From the NCBI GenBank assembly GCA_002483135.1, contig DLHI01000007.1, positions 505,918-569,778 of the forward strand: DNA of 63,861 nt, read 5' to 3'. Numbering within the stretch: the first letter of the stretch is position 1; the number at the start of each line of letters is the position of its first letter. The translations under genes were made by a program, and so were the position numbers. Positions 19,077-28,290 of this stretch are shown here, in pieces. This stretch comes from Hyphomonadaceae bacterium UBA7672 (GTDB lineage Bacteria > Pseudomonadota > Alphaproteobacteria > Caulobacterales > Hyphomonadaceae). Below the pieces are notes generated by a model, which was not told the origin of the DNA, searched no databases, and saw only the letters and a list, made by a program, of their open reading frames with translations.

Positions 19077-20084
19077 CTAACGACGAACGTTCGTCGCTCT
19101 GAGCAGATCATCGATCGCCTCGATGGCGATGGCGCGCCTTTGCTCTGGATTGCCACGCACCCTCACGAACTTCACGCCGCGCGACACCAGCTCGCGTTCT
19201 GTTGCGCGATGGAAATTGCGGCGGACGGCGGGGTCGTGGAAATAGCGGGTGCCGTCGTCGACCCAGGGCATGTCGATGTCGCAGAAGATGTAGAGATCGG
19301 GATAGTCGCGGTAGTTGTCGAACCACGGGTCGCGCGAGCCGGCGAGGGTGTCTGACCAGACAGCGGTGAGGACTGGGTCAGTGTCCTCGATCAGCACGCG
19401 GTTGGCGCGCAGGCTGGCGGCGGAGACGCCGGCGAGGTGGCCCATCACGATCTGGCGCATGTCTTCGGGTGTTGTGGCGCCTGATCCGAACGCTTCCGTG
19501 TGGAAGCGGCCGTATTCGGGGGCGACGACGGTGTCGTAGTGGCGGGCGAGTTCGGCAGAGAGCGATGTCTTGCCGGTCGATTCCGCACCCACCAGCGTGA
19601 CGCGCTTGAGGTAGTAGGGGCGCACCGGGCCGGGCAGGAAACGCCAGTTGCGATAGGGATCGTTGCGGATCGCGGTGGCCGAGATGGGGAAGGCAGTGCG
19701 GGCTTCATCCACGGGCACGAAGCGCGCGCCGGCGTCGGCGGCGAGGCGGTGGCCGTAGGGCTCGGAGGCAAAGATGATGTCGATGGGTTCGGGGTGGTAG
19801 CGCTTGAGGATGTCGGCCCAGATCGGCCAGAAGTTTTCGGGATCGTCCTCGGGCGCCTGGGGCACGATTTCGGGGCAGTGGAGCACGCGCGTCGAAGGGA
19901 ACATCTCCTTCATCCACTGATGGCGGAGCTCACCCGGGATGGGATCGTCGGGCAGGGAGCAAACGAGGATGGTGAGCTCGTCGACATAGGCGCGGCCGAA
20001 GTCGCACAGGTATACGTGGCCCGCGTGCGGCGGCATGAATTTGCCGAGCACGAAGCCGCGTTTGGGTTTGGCGAGGAAGGTCAT
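19077..20084 (-). CDS. nadR: NadR-type NMN adenylyltransferase / ribosylnicotinamide kinase
   Basis: 335 residues from ATG 20084. The N-terminal half is a nucleotidyltransferase domain: GFVLGKFMPPHAGHVYL carries the HxGH-type motif, and ISATAIRNDPYRNW is the ISxTxIR motif. The C-terminal half is a P-loop kinase with LVGAESTGKTSLSAELA (Walker A) and LYIFCDIDMPWVDDGTR. Together they phosphorylate nicotinamide riboside and adenylate NMN to NAD. It lacks the N-terminal helix-turn-helix of enterobacterial NadR, so a repressor role is not expected. Its start overlaps the pnuC stop by 4 bp, which couples transporter and salvage enzyme. Confidence 0.93.
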   Translation of the reverse strand: MTFLAKPKRGFVLGKFMPPHAGHVYLCDFGRAYVDELTILVCSLPDDPIPGELRHQWMKEMFPSTRVLHCPEIVPQAPEDDPENFWPIWADILKRYHPEPIDIIFASEPYGHRLAADAGARFVPVDEARTAFPISATAIRNDPYRNWRFLPGPVRPYYLKRVTLVGAESTGKTSLSAELARHYDTVVAPEYGRFHTEAFGSGATTPEDMRQIVMGHLAGVSAASLRANRVLIEDTDPVLTAVWSDTLAGSRDPWFDNYRDYPDLYIFCDIDMPWVDDGTRYFHDPAVRRNFHRATERELVSRGVKFVRVRGNPEQRRAIAIEAIDDLLRATNVRR

Positions 20085-20674
20085 GCGGCGGTCCGGGCGG
20101 GTGTCTGTGCGGGAGAGTATGACCGCAATTCCTTGCGCCATTCCCACCAGCCCCAGAAGGCGTTGAAGAAGAAGAAGGCGTAGAGGGCGGTGTAAAGCCA
20201 CAGCCCCCCGCTGGCGTAGACGAAGACCGAGAGCGCGTTGATCACGACCCAGACCGGCCAGTTCTCGATCCGTTTCAGGCTGAGCAGGACCTGCGCAAAG
20301 ATGGAGAGGGCGAGGATGGCGGCGTCGCCCTGGGCCATGGCGGCGTCCGTCCAGGTCTCAAGCGCCCATGCGCCGAGGAGGGCGAGCGCAAGCGCCGTGA
20401 CGCTGCCGCCGATCACGATGGCCAGCGGCGTGGTGCGGATGGGCGGCGGGGCGGAGTTGTTTCCGCGCACCCAGAACCACCAGCCATAGATCTGGATCAC
20501 GATGAAGATCGGCTGCAGCACGGCGCTGGAATAGAGATGTGAGTTCCAGAACACGAAGAAGCCGAGGGCCGTGCCCAGAATGCCGGTCGGGAATTGCCAG
20601 AGGTTGCGTTTCACGGCCAGGATCACGCAGACGAGCGTCAGGGCCGTTGCGGCGATCTCGAGCGGATCCGTCAT
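20081..20674 (-). CDS. pnuC: Nicotinamide riboside transporter PnuC
   Basis: 197 residues, multi-spanning inner-membrane protein. The start TDPLEIAATALTLVCVILAVKRN, the IQIYGWWFWVRG segment, LSLKRIENWPVWVVINALSV and AFFFFNAFWGWWEWRK are typical of PnuC, a facilitator related to SWEET folds. It brings nicotinamide riboside into the cell, where the kinase of the overlapping nadR traps it by phosphorylation. First gene of a two-gene operon; the promoter must lie in the 122 bp shared with the divergent glnD gene. Confidence 0.94.
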   Translation of the reverse strand: MTDPLEIAATALTLVCVILAVKRNLWQFPTGILGTALGFFVFWNSHLYSSAVLQPIFIVIQIYGWWFWVRGNNSAPPPIRTTPLAIVIGGSVTALALALLGAWALETWTDAAMAQGDAAILALSIFAQVLLSLKRIENWPVWVVINALSVFVYASGGLWLYTALYAFFFFNAFWGWWEWRKELRSYSPAQTPARTAA

Positions 20675-20796
20675 GCCTTGCCCCGGCCTTCCCCGAGGCC
20701 GAAACTGCCCCGGCAGGCGTTAACGGGCAACCACGCCATTTGCGTTTCCGGAGCGCGCTGTTGCCGCCTGTTGTGTTGCATCAAAGGCGGCTAGAC

Positions 20797-23649
20797 ATGT
20801 TGGGCATGACTGACGCTGGCCTTGAAGCCCCTCCCGCCACCCGCACCGGTCCCGTGAAGCCGGGGCCGTGGCGCATTGCCGACATCGTGGACGGGCGGAA
20901 GCTGCGCATCCAGCTGACGGCCGCCGCGCTCGACAACGGGTCGGACCCGATCGCCCAGCGCAAGCGGGCGCTGGACCTGATCCATGCCGCGTTGTTCCGC
21001 GGGCGGATGATCGCGCAGGACCGGCTGGAGGAGGGGGCGGACGGCCTCGATACCGCGAACCTGCTTTCGGCGGTGATGGATGAGGCGCTGTCGGCGCTCT
21101 ACGATTTTACGGTCGTCCACATCTTCCGCGCCCACAACCCGACCGAGGCCGAGCGCATGGCCGTGGTGGCGGTGGGCGGATACGGGCGCGGCGTACTGGC
21201 CCCGTCCTCCGACGTCGATCTTCTCTTCGTGCGCAACTACAAGCAGACCGCCTGGGCCGAGAGCGTGATCGAGTACATGCTCTATGCCTTGTGGGACATG
21301 GGACTGAAGGTCGGACATTCGTTCCGCAATATCGATGAGTGTGTGAAGCTGTCGAAGGAAGACGTGACGATCCGCACGTCGATCCTCGACAAGCGTTTCC
21401 TGTTCGGCGACCGCGGCGTGTTCGACAAGCTGACGGAGCGGTTCCAGAAGGATGTGGTGCAGGGGCGCGGCGCGGAGTTCGTCGCGGCCAAGCTGCAGGA
21501 GCGGGAAGACCGCCACGCGCGCGAGGGCGGCTCGCGCTATCGCGTCGAGCCCAACGTGAAGGACGGCAAGGGCGGGTTGCGCGACCTGCAAACGCTGTTC
21601 TGGCTGGCGAAGTACATCCATGGCGGCGAGACGCTGCAGGAGGTGCTGGACAACTCGGCGTTCATTCCGGCGGACCGCGCGATCTTCATGCGGGAGGCGC
21701 GCTTCCTCTGGACGGTGCGCTGCCATCTCCACTTCCTGACGGGGAGGGGCGAGGAGCGCCTGTCGTTCGACCTGCAGCCGGAGATGGCGGCGCGCATGGG
21801 GTATACGGCGCGCGGCAACGTCAACGCTGTCGAGCGCTTCATGAAACGCTACTTCCTCGCGGCGAAAGAGGTTGGCGCGCTGACGCGCATCCTCTGCGCC
21901 AAGCTTGAAGTGGAGGAAAAGAAGCGCCCCGGCGGACGCATCCGCTTCATGCCGGCGGCTGCCGCAAAGCCCCTGAAGGAAGAGGGCTTCGCGATCGATG
22001 GCGGGCGGCTGAGCATCACCGATCCGGAAATCTTCGCGAAGGACACGCGAAAGCTGATGCGTCTGTTCTGGCTGGCCAATGAGCGGCAGATGGACATCCA
22101 CCCCGAGGCGCTGACGGCGGCGCGGCGGTCGTTGTGGGCGGTCACGCGTCAGGCGCGCAATGACGATGAGTCACGCGCCATGTTCCTCGACATCATCGCG
22201 GGGAAGAACCACCCGGGCATCGTGCTGCCGCTGATGAACGAGGCAGGCGTGCTCGGCCGGTTCGTGCCGGAGTTCGGGCGTATTGTGGGCCAGACGCAGT
22301 TCAACATGTATCATCACTACACCGTGGACGAGCATACGCTGAAGGCGGTGGACACGATCCACGACATTGAACAGGGTACGGAGAAGGAGCTGCATCCTCT
22401 CTCGACCGAGCTGTTCCCGAAAGTGCAGAACCGTCGGGCGCTCTATCTCGCCATGCTGTTGCACGACACCGGCAAGGGGAAGGGCGACCAGCAGATCGAG
22501 GGCGCGAAACAGGCGCGGTCGGCCGCGCTGCGGCTGGGACTTCCGGAAGACGAGGCGGATCTTGTCGCCTGGCTGGTCGGCAATCACCTCGAGATGAGCG
22601 ATACGGCCCAGCGCCGCGACATCACGGATCCGCAGACGATCTCGCGCTTTGCCGAGCGTGTCGGGAACCTTGAGCGGCTGAGGCTGCTGCTGATCCTGAC
22701 GGTTGCGGACATTCGCGCGGTAGGTCCCGGCGTGTGGAATGGCTGGAAGGGCCAGCTTCTGCGCGATCTTTATCACGCGACAGAAGCGGCGCTGCGCGGT
22801 GGCCGCACGGACGACAAGAGCGTTCGCGCGCAGCTGGTTGAGCGCGCCGAGGCTGCGCGGCTGGCGCTGGCGGATCGTGTCGGCCCAACGCCGCAGCTGG
22901 CGGCGATCGAGCCGGCCTACTGGGTCGGTTTCACGACCGAGGTGCAGGCGCGCCATGCGGCGGCGTTGGCGAAGGAAGCGGGCAAGCCCATCGTGGTCGC
23001 GGCCTTTGTCGATGGCGGGCGTTCGGCGACGGAGGTTCTGGTCTCGGCGCCGGACAGGCCTGGGCTGTTTGCGGACCTCTGTGGCGCGCTCAGCGCTTCG
23101 GGGGCCAATATCGTGGCGGCGCACCTGTATGACGCGGGCGCGGGCCGTGTGCTCGACGTGTTCGATGTGCAGGATTCGCGCGGGCAGCCGCTGGGCTCGG
23201 ACCATCCGCATGCGCTGGAGCGGCTGATCACCGACCTGCGTGCGGCGGCCGCGGGCGGGGAGGGCGTCAAGACGCCGGGCAAGGCTCCGGCAGCGAGCCG
23301 GCGGCATGCGGCCTTCATCATCTCGCCGCTGGTGCTGATCGACCGCGAAGCCTCGATCGACCGCACCATCATCGAGGTATCGGGTCGCGACAGGCCGGGG
23401 CTGTTGTACGATATCGCGCGCGAGCTTGCTGATGCGAAACTGTCGATCCGGTCAGCCCATGTCGGCGCGTATGGCGAGCGCGTGCACGACGTCTTCTATG
23501 TCGAGCCGCTGGGCGGCGGGCCGGTGCCGGCGGAGATGGACGCTCCGTTGACGGAGAAGTTGGTGGCGGTGTTGCGCTCGCATGCGCCGAACCCGCCGCG
23601 CATACCGGCGCACACGCTGGCGCGTGCGCCAGCGTCGTTCGACAGGTAG
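20797..23649 (+). CDS. glnD: [Protein-PII] uridylyltransferase / uridylyl-removing enzyme
   Basis: 950 residues from ATG 20797 (another in-frame ATG is at 20806). Senses glutamine and modifies PII proteins to set nitrogen metabolism. Domains in order: nucleotidyltransferase with VGGYGRGVLAPSSDVDLLF, a linker/GlnE-like helical region, an HD hydrolase domain with LAMLLHDTGKGKGDQ, then two ACT domains near the C-terminus (EVLVSAPDRPGLFADLC and IEVSGRDRPGLLYDIAREL). Length is within the alphaproteobacterial range. Divergent from pnuC, followed by a class A palindromic repeat. PII and Ntr genes are not in the window, but GlnD implies a nitrogen circuit that could connect to RpoN. Confidence 0.97.
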   Translation: MLGMTDAGLEAPPATRTGPVKPGPWRIADIVDGRKLRIQLTAAALDNGSDPIAQRKRALDLIHAALFRGRMIAQDRLEEGADGLDTANLLSAVMDEALSALYDFTVVHIFRAHNPTEAERMAVVAVGGYGRGVLAPSSDVDLLFVRNYKQTAWAESVIEYMLYALWDMGLKVGHSFRNIDECVKLSKEDVTIRTSILDKRFLFGDRGVFDKLTERFQKDVVQGRGAEFVAAKLQEREDRHAREGGSRYRVEPNVKDGKGGLRDLQTLFWLAKYIHGGETLQEVLDNSAFIPADRAIFMREARFLWTVRCHLHFLTGRGEERLSFDLQPEMAARMGYTARGNVNAVERFMKRYFLAAKEVGALTRILCAKLEVEEKKRPGGRIRFMPAAAAKPLKEEGFAIDGGRLSITDPEIFAKDTRKLMRLFWLANERQMDIHPEALTAARRSLWAVTRQARNDDESRAMFLDIIAGKNHPGIVLPLMNEAGVLGRFVPEFGRIVGQTQFNMYHHYTVDEHTLKAVDTIHDIEQGTEKELHPLSTELFPKVQNRRALYLAMLLHDTGKGKGDQQIEGAKQARSAALRLGLPEDEADLVAWLVGNHLEMSDTAQRRDITDPQTISRFAERVGNLERLRLLLILTVADIRAVGPGVWNGWKGQLLRDLYHATEAALRGGRTDDKSVRAQLVERAEAARLALADRVGPTPQLAAIEPAYWVGFTTEVQARHAAALAKEAGKPIVVAAFVDGGRSATEVLVSAPDRPGLFADLCGALSASGANIVAAHLYDAGAGRVLDVFDVQDSRGQPLGSDHPHALERLITDLRAAAAGGEGVKTPGKAPAASRRHAAFIISPLVLIDREASIDRTIIEVSGRDRPGLLYDIARELADAKLSIRSAHVGAYGERVHDVFYVEPLGGGPVPAEMDAPLTEKLVAVLRSHAPNPPRIPAHTLARAPASFDR

Positions 23650-23678
23650 GGCTCTCTGGCGTCACGAGGCGCGGAGAA

Positions 23679-23799
23679 AGACCCCCACCTGTCCGCCCCC
23701 TAAACGGGGCGGAACCATGTTGCGCCAGCTTACCCAACATTGAAGGCCGGTGATGCAACCGGGTCCCGCCCCGTTTAGGGGGCGGACAGGTGGGGGTCT
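23679..23799. repeat. Palindromic repeat element, class A copy 2 (AGACCCCCACC ends)
   Basis: 121 bp between glnD and murJ. Ends AGACCCCCACCTGTCC and GGACAGGTGGGGGTCT are near identical to the copy at 4782. The inner arms CGCCCCCT-AAA-CGGGGCGG differ from the first copy but still pair, so the fold is conserved by compensating change. The core holds CAACATTGAAGG. Confidence 0.9.
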
Positions 23800-23904
23800 A
23801 TTTCAGCATGCGCGCTGAAAGCTCGCGGGGGACTGGCCGCCGCGCTCCTGAAGGCTGTAGTTGATAGCCAGAGCTTTCCGACTGATTCCCACCACAGGCA
23901 GCCG

Positions 23905-25503
23905 ATGTCCCTAGCGCGCAACGTTTTCGTGCAGACCTTCTTCACGCTGGGCAGCCGGGTGCTCGGCTTTGCGCGGGACCTTGCGTTAAATGCGCGGTTT
24001 GGCGGGGGTGGGTCGGGGCCGCTGATGGATTGCTGGGCGACGGCGCAGATGCTGCCCAACCTGTTCCGGCGCCTGTTCGCTGAAGGCGCATTTGCTCAGG
24101 GCTTCGTGCCTGTGTTCGCGGCGGCGCGAGCGCAGGAGGGGGCCGAGGCGGCAGACAGGATCGCCTCGCAGGCGATGGCTTTTATTCTCACCGTTGTGGC
24201 GCTGGTCACCATCGGCCTTGAGGTGGCGCTGCCGTTCCTGATGCCCTTCCTGCTGTCGGCTTATGTGAACGATCCTGAAACGCTCGGGATTGCCACGCTG
24301 ATGGCACAGCTGGCGATGCCGTATCTCGTGTTCATGACGCTCGCCTCGCTGCTGTCGGGGGTGCTGAACACGCTGGGGCGGTTTGCGCTGACGGCGGCGG
24401 CGCCAATGCTGCTTAACCTCTGCACGATCGCGCCGCTGGTGATCATCCAAGACAAGGTGCAGGCTGCGCATTGGGCCGCTGCCGCGGTTTCCGTATCAGG
24501 ACTGCTGCAATGCGCGCTGTTGTGGTGGGGCGCGCGGAAGCTGGGCGTGAAGCTGGGTCTCAACCTTCCCGTGATCACGCGCGGCGTGCGCAAGATGCTG
24601 GCGATCGCCATTCCCGGCGCCATCGCGGGCGGCGCGCTGCAGGTATCCTCGCTGGTGACGCAGATGCTGTCGGGGTCAGATCCGGGGGCGCGCAGCGTGC
24701 TCTACAATTCGGACAGGCTCTACCAGCTACCGCTCGGGCTTATTGGCGTTGCCGTGGGTCTCGCACTGGTGCCGCGCCTGTCGCGTCACTTTGCCGAGGA
24801 TGACCATGAAGGCGCCACGCGCACGATGGATGATGGCGTCGGCCTATCGATGGCGTTCACCTTGCCGGCGGCTGCCGCGCTGCTGGTGATGCCTTTCTTC
24901 ATAATCGATGCGACCGTCACGCGGGGGGCTTTCACCAGCGCGGATGCGCTGCGTACGGCGGAAGTACTGCGGCAGTTTGCCTGGGGCGTTCCGGCATTCG
25001 TGCTGGCCAAGGTGTTCACGCCGCCCTTCTTTGCGCGGCAGAAATCCAAGCGGCCGATGCAGTTCTCGCTGATTTCGGTGGTCATCACGATGCTTGTCGG
25101 CGCCGCCCTCTGGTACTGGCTCCCCACTCTTGGCGTCGATGGAACCATCGGCCTTGGCATCGCGACATCGCTGGGCGCCTGGGTGAACGTATTCCTGTTG
25201 GCGTCGGCGCTGGCGTCAGAAGGCGCCTACACGATGGGCTCGCGTGTGTGGACGCGGATGGTTCGGCTCATGATGGCGACTGCGCTGATGGGGGCTTTTG
25301 CCGGCGTCTGCGCCTGGCAGTACGAGAACCTGTCGCAGCTGTTGTGGCGCAAGGAGGTGGCGGTGCTGGCCGTCATCATTGTCGGGGTTGCGATCTATGG
25401 CGTGGCGGCGTTCGCGCTCAAGGCCGTGACGGTGGCCGAGATCAAGGGCGCGCTCAGGCGGGAGAAGGGCGTAGCGGGGGTTCCGTCTGCTGGCGAGGGC
25501 TGA
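23905..25503 (+). CDS. murJ: Lipid II flippase MurJ (MviN)
   Basis: 532 residues with about 14 hydrophobic segments. Moves lipid II across the inner membrane for peptidoglycan synthesis. The N-terminal SLARNVFVQTFFTLGSRVLGFARD, the LPNLFRRLFAEGAFAQGFVPVFA signature, and the cytoplasmic-cavity Arg/Asp positions match the MOP-family MurJ. The last ~30 residues after the final helix are charged. ATG 23905 gives the expected N-terminus, though the ribosome site is weak (GGCAG). trpS starts 14 bp after its stop, so the two are likely co-transcribed. Confidence 0.96.
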   Translation: MSLARNVFVQTFFTLGSRVLGFARDLALNARFGGGGSGPLMDCWATAQMLPNLFRRLFAEGAFAQGFVPVFAAARAQEGAEAADRIASQAMAFILTVVALVTIGLEVALPFLMPFLLSAYVNDPETLGIATLMAQLAMPYLVFMTLASLLSGVLNTLGRFALTAAAPMLLNLCTIAPLVIIQDKVQAAHWAAAAVSVSGLLQCALLWWGARKLGVKLGLNLPVITRGVRKMLAIAIPGAIAGGALQVSSLVTQMLSGSDPGARSVLYNSDRLYQLPLGLIGVAVGLALVPRLSRHFAEDDHEGATRTMDDGVGLSMAFTLPAAAALLVMPFFIIDATVTRGAFTSADALRTAEVLRQFAWGVPAFVLAKVFTPPFFARQKSKRPMQFSLISVVITMLVGAALWYWLPTLGVDGTIGLGIATSLGAWVNVFLLASALASEGAYTMGSRVWTRMVRLMMATALMGAFAGVCAWQYENLSQLLWRKEVAVLAVIIVGVAIYGVAAFALKAVTVAEIKGALRREKGVAGVPSAGEG

Positions 25504-25517
25504 TAAAGGCCCGCCTT

Positions 25518-26555
25518 ATGTCAGACCAGAAAACAGTCGAGTATTCGGGGCCCAGGCGGGTGTTCTCGGGCGTGCAGCCCTCGGGCAGCCTGCACCTCGG
25601 GAACTATCTCGGCGCGCTGGTGAAGTTCGTAAAGATGCAGGACGCGTATCCGTGCATCTTCTGCGTCGTCGACCTGCATGCCATCACCGTACCGCAGGAT
25701 CCGAAACTGCTGGCTAGTCAGACGCGCGAGATTGCCTCGGCCTATCTGGCGGCGGGCGTTGATCCCGCGAAATCGATCATCTTCGCGCAGTCGTCCGTGC
25801 TGGCGCATACCGAGCTTGCGTGGATTTTCAACTGCGTGGCGCGCATGGGCTGGGTCGAGCGTATGACGCAGTTCAAGGACAAGTCCTCGGGCAAGGATGC
25901 GGAGAACATCTCCGTCGGCCTGTTCGACTATCCCGTGCTGCAGGCCGCCGACATTCTTGCATACAAGGCGACACACGTGCCTGTGGGCGAAGACCAGAAG
26001 CAGCACCTCGAACTCAGCCGCGACATCGCCGGCAAGTTCAACCGCGACTTCAACGCGCCGGGTTTCTTCCCGCTGCCCGAGCCGATCTATCAGGGGCCGG
26101 GCGCGCGGATCATGTCGCTGAAGGACGGCACGAAGAAGATGTCGAAGTCGGATCCGTCCGACGCCTCGCGCATCAACCTGCTGGATACGGCGGATGAGAT
26201 CGCGAAGAAGATCAAGCGGGCGACGTCTGACTCGGATCTCCTGCCTTCGGAAGTGAAGGGGCTGGAGGGAAGGGCGGAAGCGGCCAACCTTGTTGGCATC
26301 TATGCAGTGCTGGCGGGCATGAGCGAGCAGCAGGTGCTGGACGAGTTTGGCGGGCATGGCTTCGGCAAGTTCAAGCCGGCGCTGGCTGATCTTGCGGTGA
26401 CCAAGCTGGGTCCGGTTGCTGACAACATGCGGCGCCTGATGAACGATCCGGGCGAAGTTGACCGCGTGCTGAAGGATGGCGGAGAACGCGCCAATGCGAT
26501 CGCCGCGCCGGTGATGGATGAGGTCCGCAGGGTTGTAGGCTTCTGGCGTCCATAG
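25518..26555 (+). CDS. trpS: Tryptophanyl-tRNA synthetase
   Basis: 345 residues from ATG 25518. Class I aminoacyl-tRNA synthetase charging tRNA-Trp. QPSGSLHLGNYLGAL carries the HIGH-equivalent motif, GTKKMSKSDPS is the KMSKS loop, and VPVGEDQKQHLELSRDIA is the tryptophan-pocket region typical of bacterial TrpRS. Length is normal. Only 14 bp separate it from murJ, with AAAGGC just upstream of the start. The murJ-trpS order is common in alphaproteobacteria. Confidence 0.97.
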   Translation: MSDQKTVEYSGPRRVFSGVQPSGSLHLGNYLGALVKFVKMQDAYPCIFCVVDLHAITVPQDPKLLASQTREIASAYLAAGVDPAKSIIFAQSSVLAHTELAWIFNCVARMGWVERMTQFKDKSSGKDAENISVGLFDYPVLQAADILAYKATHVPVGEDQKQHLELSRDIAGKFNRDFNAPGFFPLPEPIYQGPGARIMSLKDGTKKMSKSDPSDASRINLLDTADEIAKKIKRATSDSDLLPSEVKGLEGRAEAANLVGIYAVLAGMSEQQVLDEFGGHGFGKFKPALADLAVTKLGPVADNMRRLMNDPGEVDRVLKDGGERANAIAAPVMDEVRRVVGFWRP

Positions 26556-26646
26556 GGCGCATGTCGAATCTGCCGACTTCGCCGTAGCTTTCCGGCTCAT
26601 GCCGACGTTCGTCAGGACGAACGGTGATTGGGGAAAGGGAGTGGCG

Positions 26647-27075
26647 ATGTCGATGAAGCGTCTGGTTGCCGGCCTCGCCCTGCTGCTCTCGGCGTGCGGG
26701 GGAACCACCGTCAGCCTCAAAGTCGATGACGCGACCTATCGCGCGCCGCTGACCGATGGAGGTGTCGGCGTTGCCTATTTTTCCATCACATCGTCCACGG
26801 CAGACCGAATCACGGGCGTGTCCTCGCCCAAGGCCGAACGCATCGAAATGCACAACACGATCACCAAGGACGGCCTTGCGAGCATGGAGCGGGCTGATTT
26901 TGTGGAGCTTCCCGCCGGCCAGACTGTCACATTTGCGGCGAGGGGCCTGCATCTGATGGTGTTTTCGCCGCAGCCAGTGGCTCCGGGCGCCACATTTCCG
27001 ATTCAAATCAAGCTAGAATCCGGCCGCAATGAAACCATCTCCTTCTCTCAGGCGTTGGTGCCTGGGGGACGGTAA
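26647..27075 (+). CDS. PCu(A)C-type periplasmic copper chaperone lipoprotein
   Basis: 142 residues from ATG 26647, with GGGAAAGGGAG upstream; earlier in-frame codons from 26599 are unlikely to be used. The signal peptide ends in a lipobox (LLLSAC), so the protein is lipid-anchored. The copper motif H(M)X10MX21HXM is exact: His-Asn after EM, ten residues to Met, 21 residues to His, then HLM. The family binds Cu(I) and delivers it to the CuA site of cytochrome c oxidase, often with Sco. No sco or cox genes are adjacent, so it acts with distant partners. Confidence 0.9.
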   Translation: MSMKRLVAGLALLLSACGGTTVSLKVDDATYRAPLTDGGVGVAYFSITSSTADRITGVSSPKAERIEMHNTITKDGLASMERADFVELPAGQTVTFAARGLHLMVFSPQPVAPGATFPIQIKLESGRNETISFSQALVPGGR

Positions 27076-27156
27076 CGCCTCCTAAACGATTGTTGTGTTG
27101 AGGTTAATGGTGAGCCCGTACAGGGTTCGCTTTCTGTCGGAACCCGGGGCTGGGCC

Positions 27157-28236
27157 ATGTCAGTGCTGAAACTGCGCCGCGACATGGTCGTGGTCGAGGA
27201 GGGGCCGAAGCCCTCCGAGAAAGAATCAGACAAGCCGTTTCCGCTTCGCCGCATCGAAGCTGAACCCGTCGACGTGATCGAAGCCGAGCTGGTCGAGCCC
27301 GTGGCCGACGAGCACGATATTGCGGATGAATTGCACCCCACTTTCTTCCAGCGCGTCGGGTTCTGGCTGAAGGCGACCGCAATTGTCGCCGCTCTCGGCG
27401 CCTATCCCGCCATGGTCGTCGCGGCCAGCGACGTTGGCGATCGCGACCTTTCCAGCCTTGTCGATCGTGCGCAGTGGGCGGCCCCATGGGCCGGGAGCAC
27501 TGCGGTGCTGATGCAGCAGCACTTCGAACAACTCGGCTGGGCGAGCGACGCAGAAGCGTGGGAGCCGATGGCGCGTCTCACGGCCAAGCCCGCCTACCAG
27601 CAGGCCATGGCGCAGAGCCTTGGCGCAGTGATCGCGCTCGCGAATGCGCAGGCCATCCAGGAGAACCGCCCGGACGCCGATCTGGAAGCGGCGGCGCGCC
27701 TCGTCTCGGGCAACGCATCGGGCGTCGAGCTGCGCGCGGCGCGTGATGCGCTCGTCAATTACGATCGCACGATGAAGCGCCGCGATGTTGCGTTTACCTC
27801 TACTCCGGCGCTGCTGGCGAGCCAGCTTGGGCTTCTGGACACGTGGGCGGCGCAGAGCCAGGCGGCAATCCTCGCCTCCGCAGGCTCCATCGGCGGCAAT
27901 CCGATGGATGAAGACGCCACGCGCGCCGTCTACACCGCCAAAGGCCAGGCTGTTGTGGCCTTCGTCATGCTCGAAGCGCTCGACTGGCCACAGACGCCCG
28001 CCGCTGTCGCCGCGCGCGCCAAGGCGGCGCAGGCGTGGAAGGCGGTTGCCGAATTCCATCCACTGGTGGTGCTGAACGGAGATCCGGATGGCTCGCTGTT
28101 CGGCAACCATCCGGCGGCGGTTGGCTTCCTGCTGACGCAGGCGGAAGCGGCGACCAGAGCGCTGAAGGCCGAATTGCCCGCATCCAAACCGGCGCAGGCG
28201 CCAGCGCCCATGGCCAACACCGCGGCCTCGGAATAG
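27157..28236 (+). CDS. Hypothetical single-pass membrane protein
   Basis: 359 residues. An acidic, Val/Glu-rich cytoplasmic N-terminus (residues 1-65, with EPVDVIEAELVEPVADEHD) is followed by one membrane segment (about 72-92, ATAIVAALGAYPAMVVAA) and a largely helical ~260-residue domain rich in Ala, Trp and Gln that should face the periplasm. A Pro/Ala tail ends the protein. I do not recognise the family. It stands between the copper chaperone (82 bp) and the USP gene (54 bp) on the same strand; nothing in the context suggests a role. Confidence 0.7.
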   Translation: MSVLKLRRDMVVVEEGPKPSEKESDKPFPLRRIEAEPVDVIEAELVEPVADEHDIADELHPTFFQRVGFWLKATAIVAALGAYPAMVVAASDVGDRDLSSLVDRAQWAAPWAGSTAVLMQQHFEQLGWASDAEAWEPMARLTAKPAYQQAMAQSLGAVIALANAQAIQENRPDADLEAAARLVSGNASGVELRAARDALVNYDRTMKRRDVAFTSTPALLASQLGLLDTWAAQSQAAILASAGSIGGNPMDEDATRAVYTAKGQAVVAFVMLEALDWPQTPAAVAARAKAAQAWKAVAEFHPLVVLNGDPDGSLFGNHPAAVGFLLTQAEAATRALKAELPASKPAQAPAPMANTAASE

Positions 28237-28290
28237 GTCGACGTCGGGGCAGGCTTGACCCGACCGCCCGTCGCACCCCTGATGCCCGCC

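Noticed and set aside
19081..19096. 16 bp perfect palindrome CGACGAACGTTCGTCG
   Set aside because: It falls inside the last codons of nadR (Leu-Arg-Ala-Thr-Asn-Val-Arg-Arg) and is explained by coding sequence plus chance; no second copy was noticed.
20791..22101. A 436-codon minus-strand frame across glnD
   Set aside because: It lies opposite the conserved nucleotidyltransferase region of GlnD and has no recognisable motifs.
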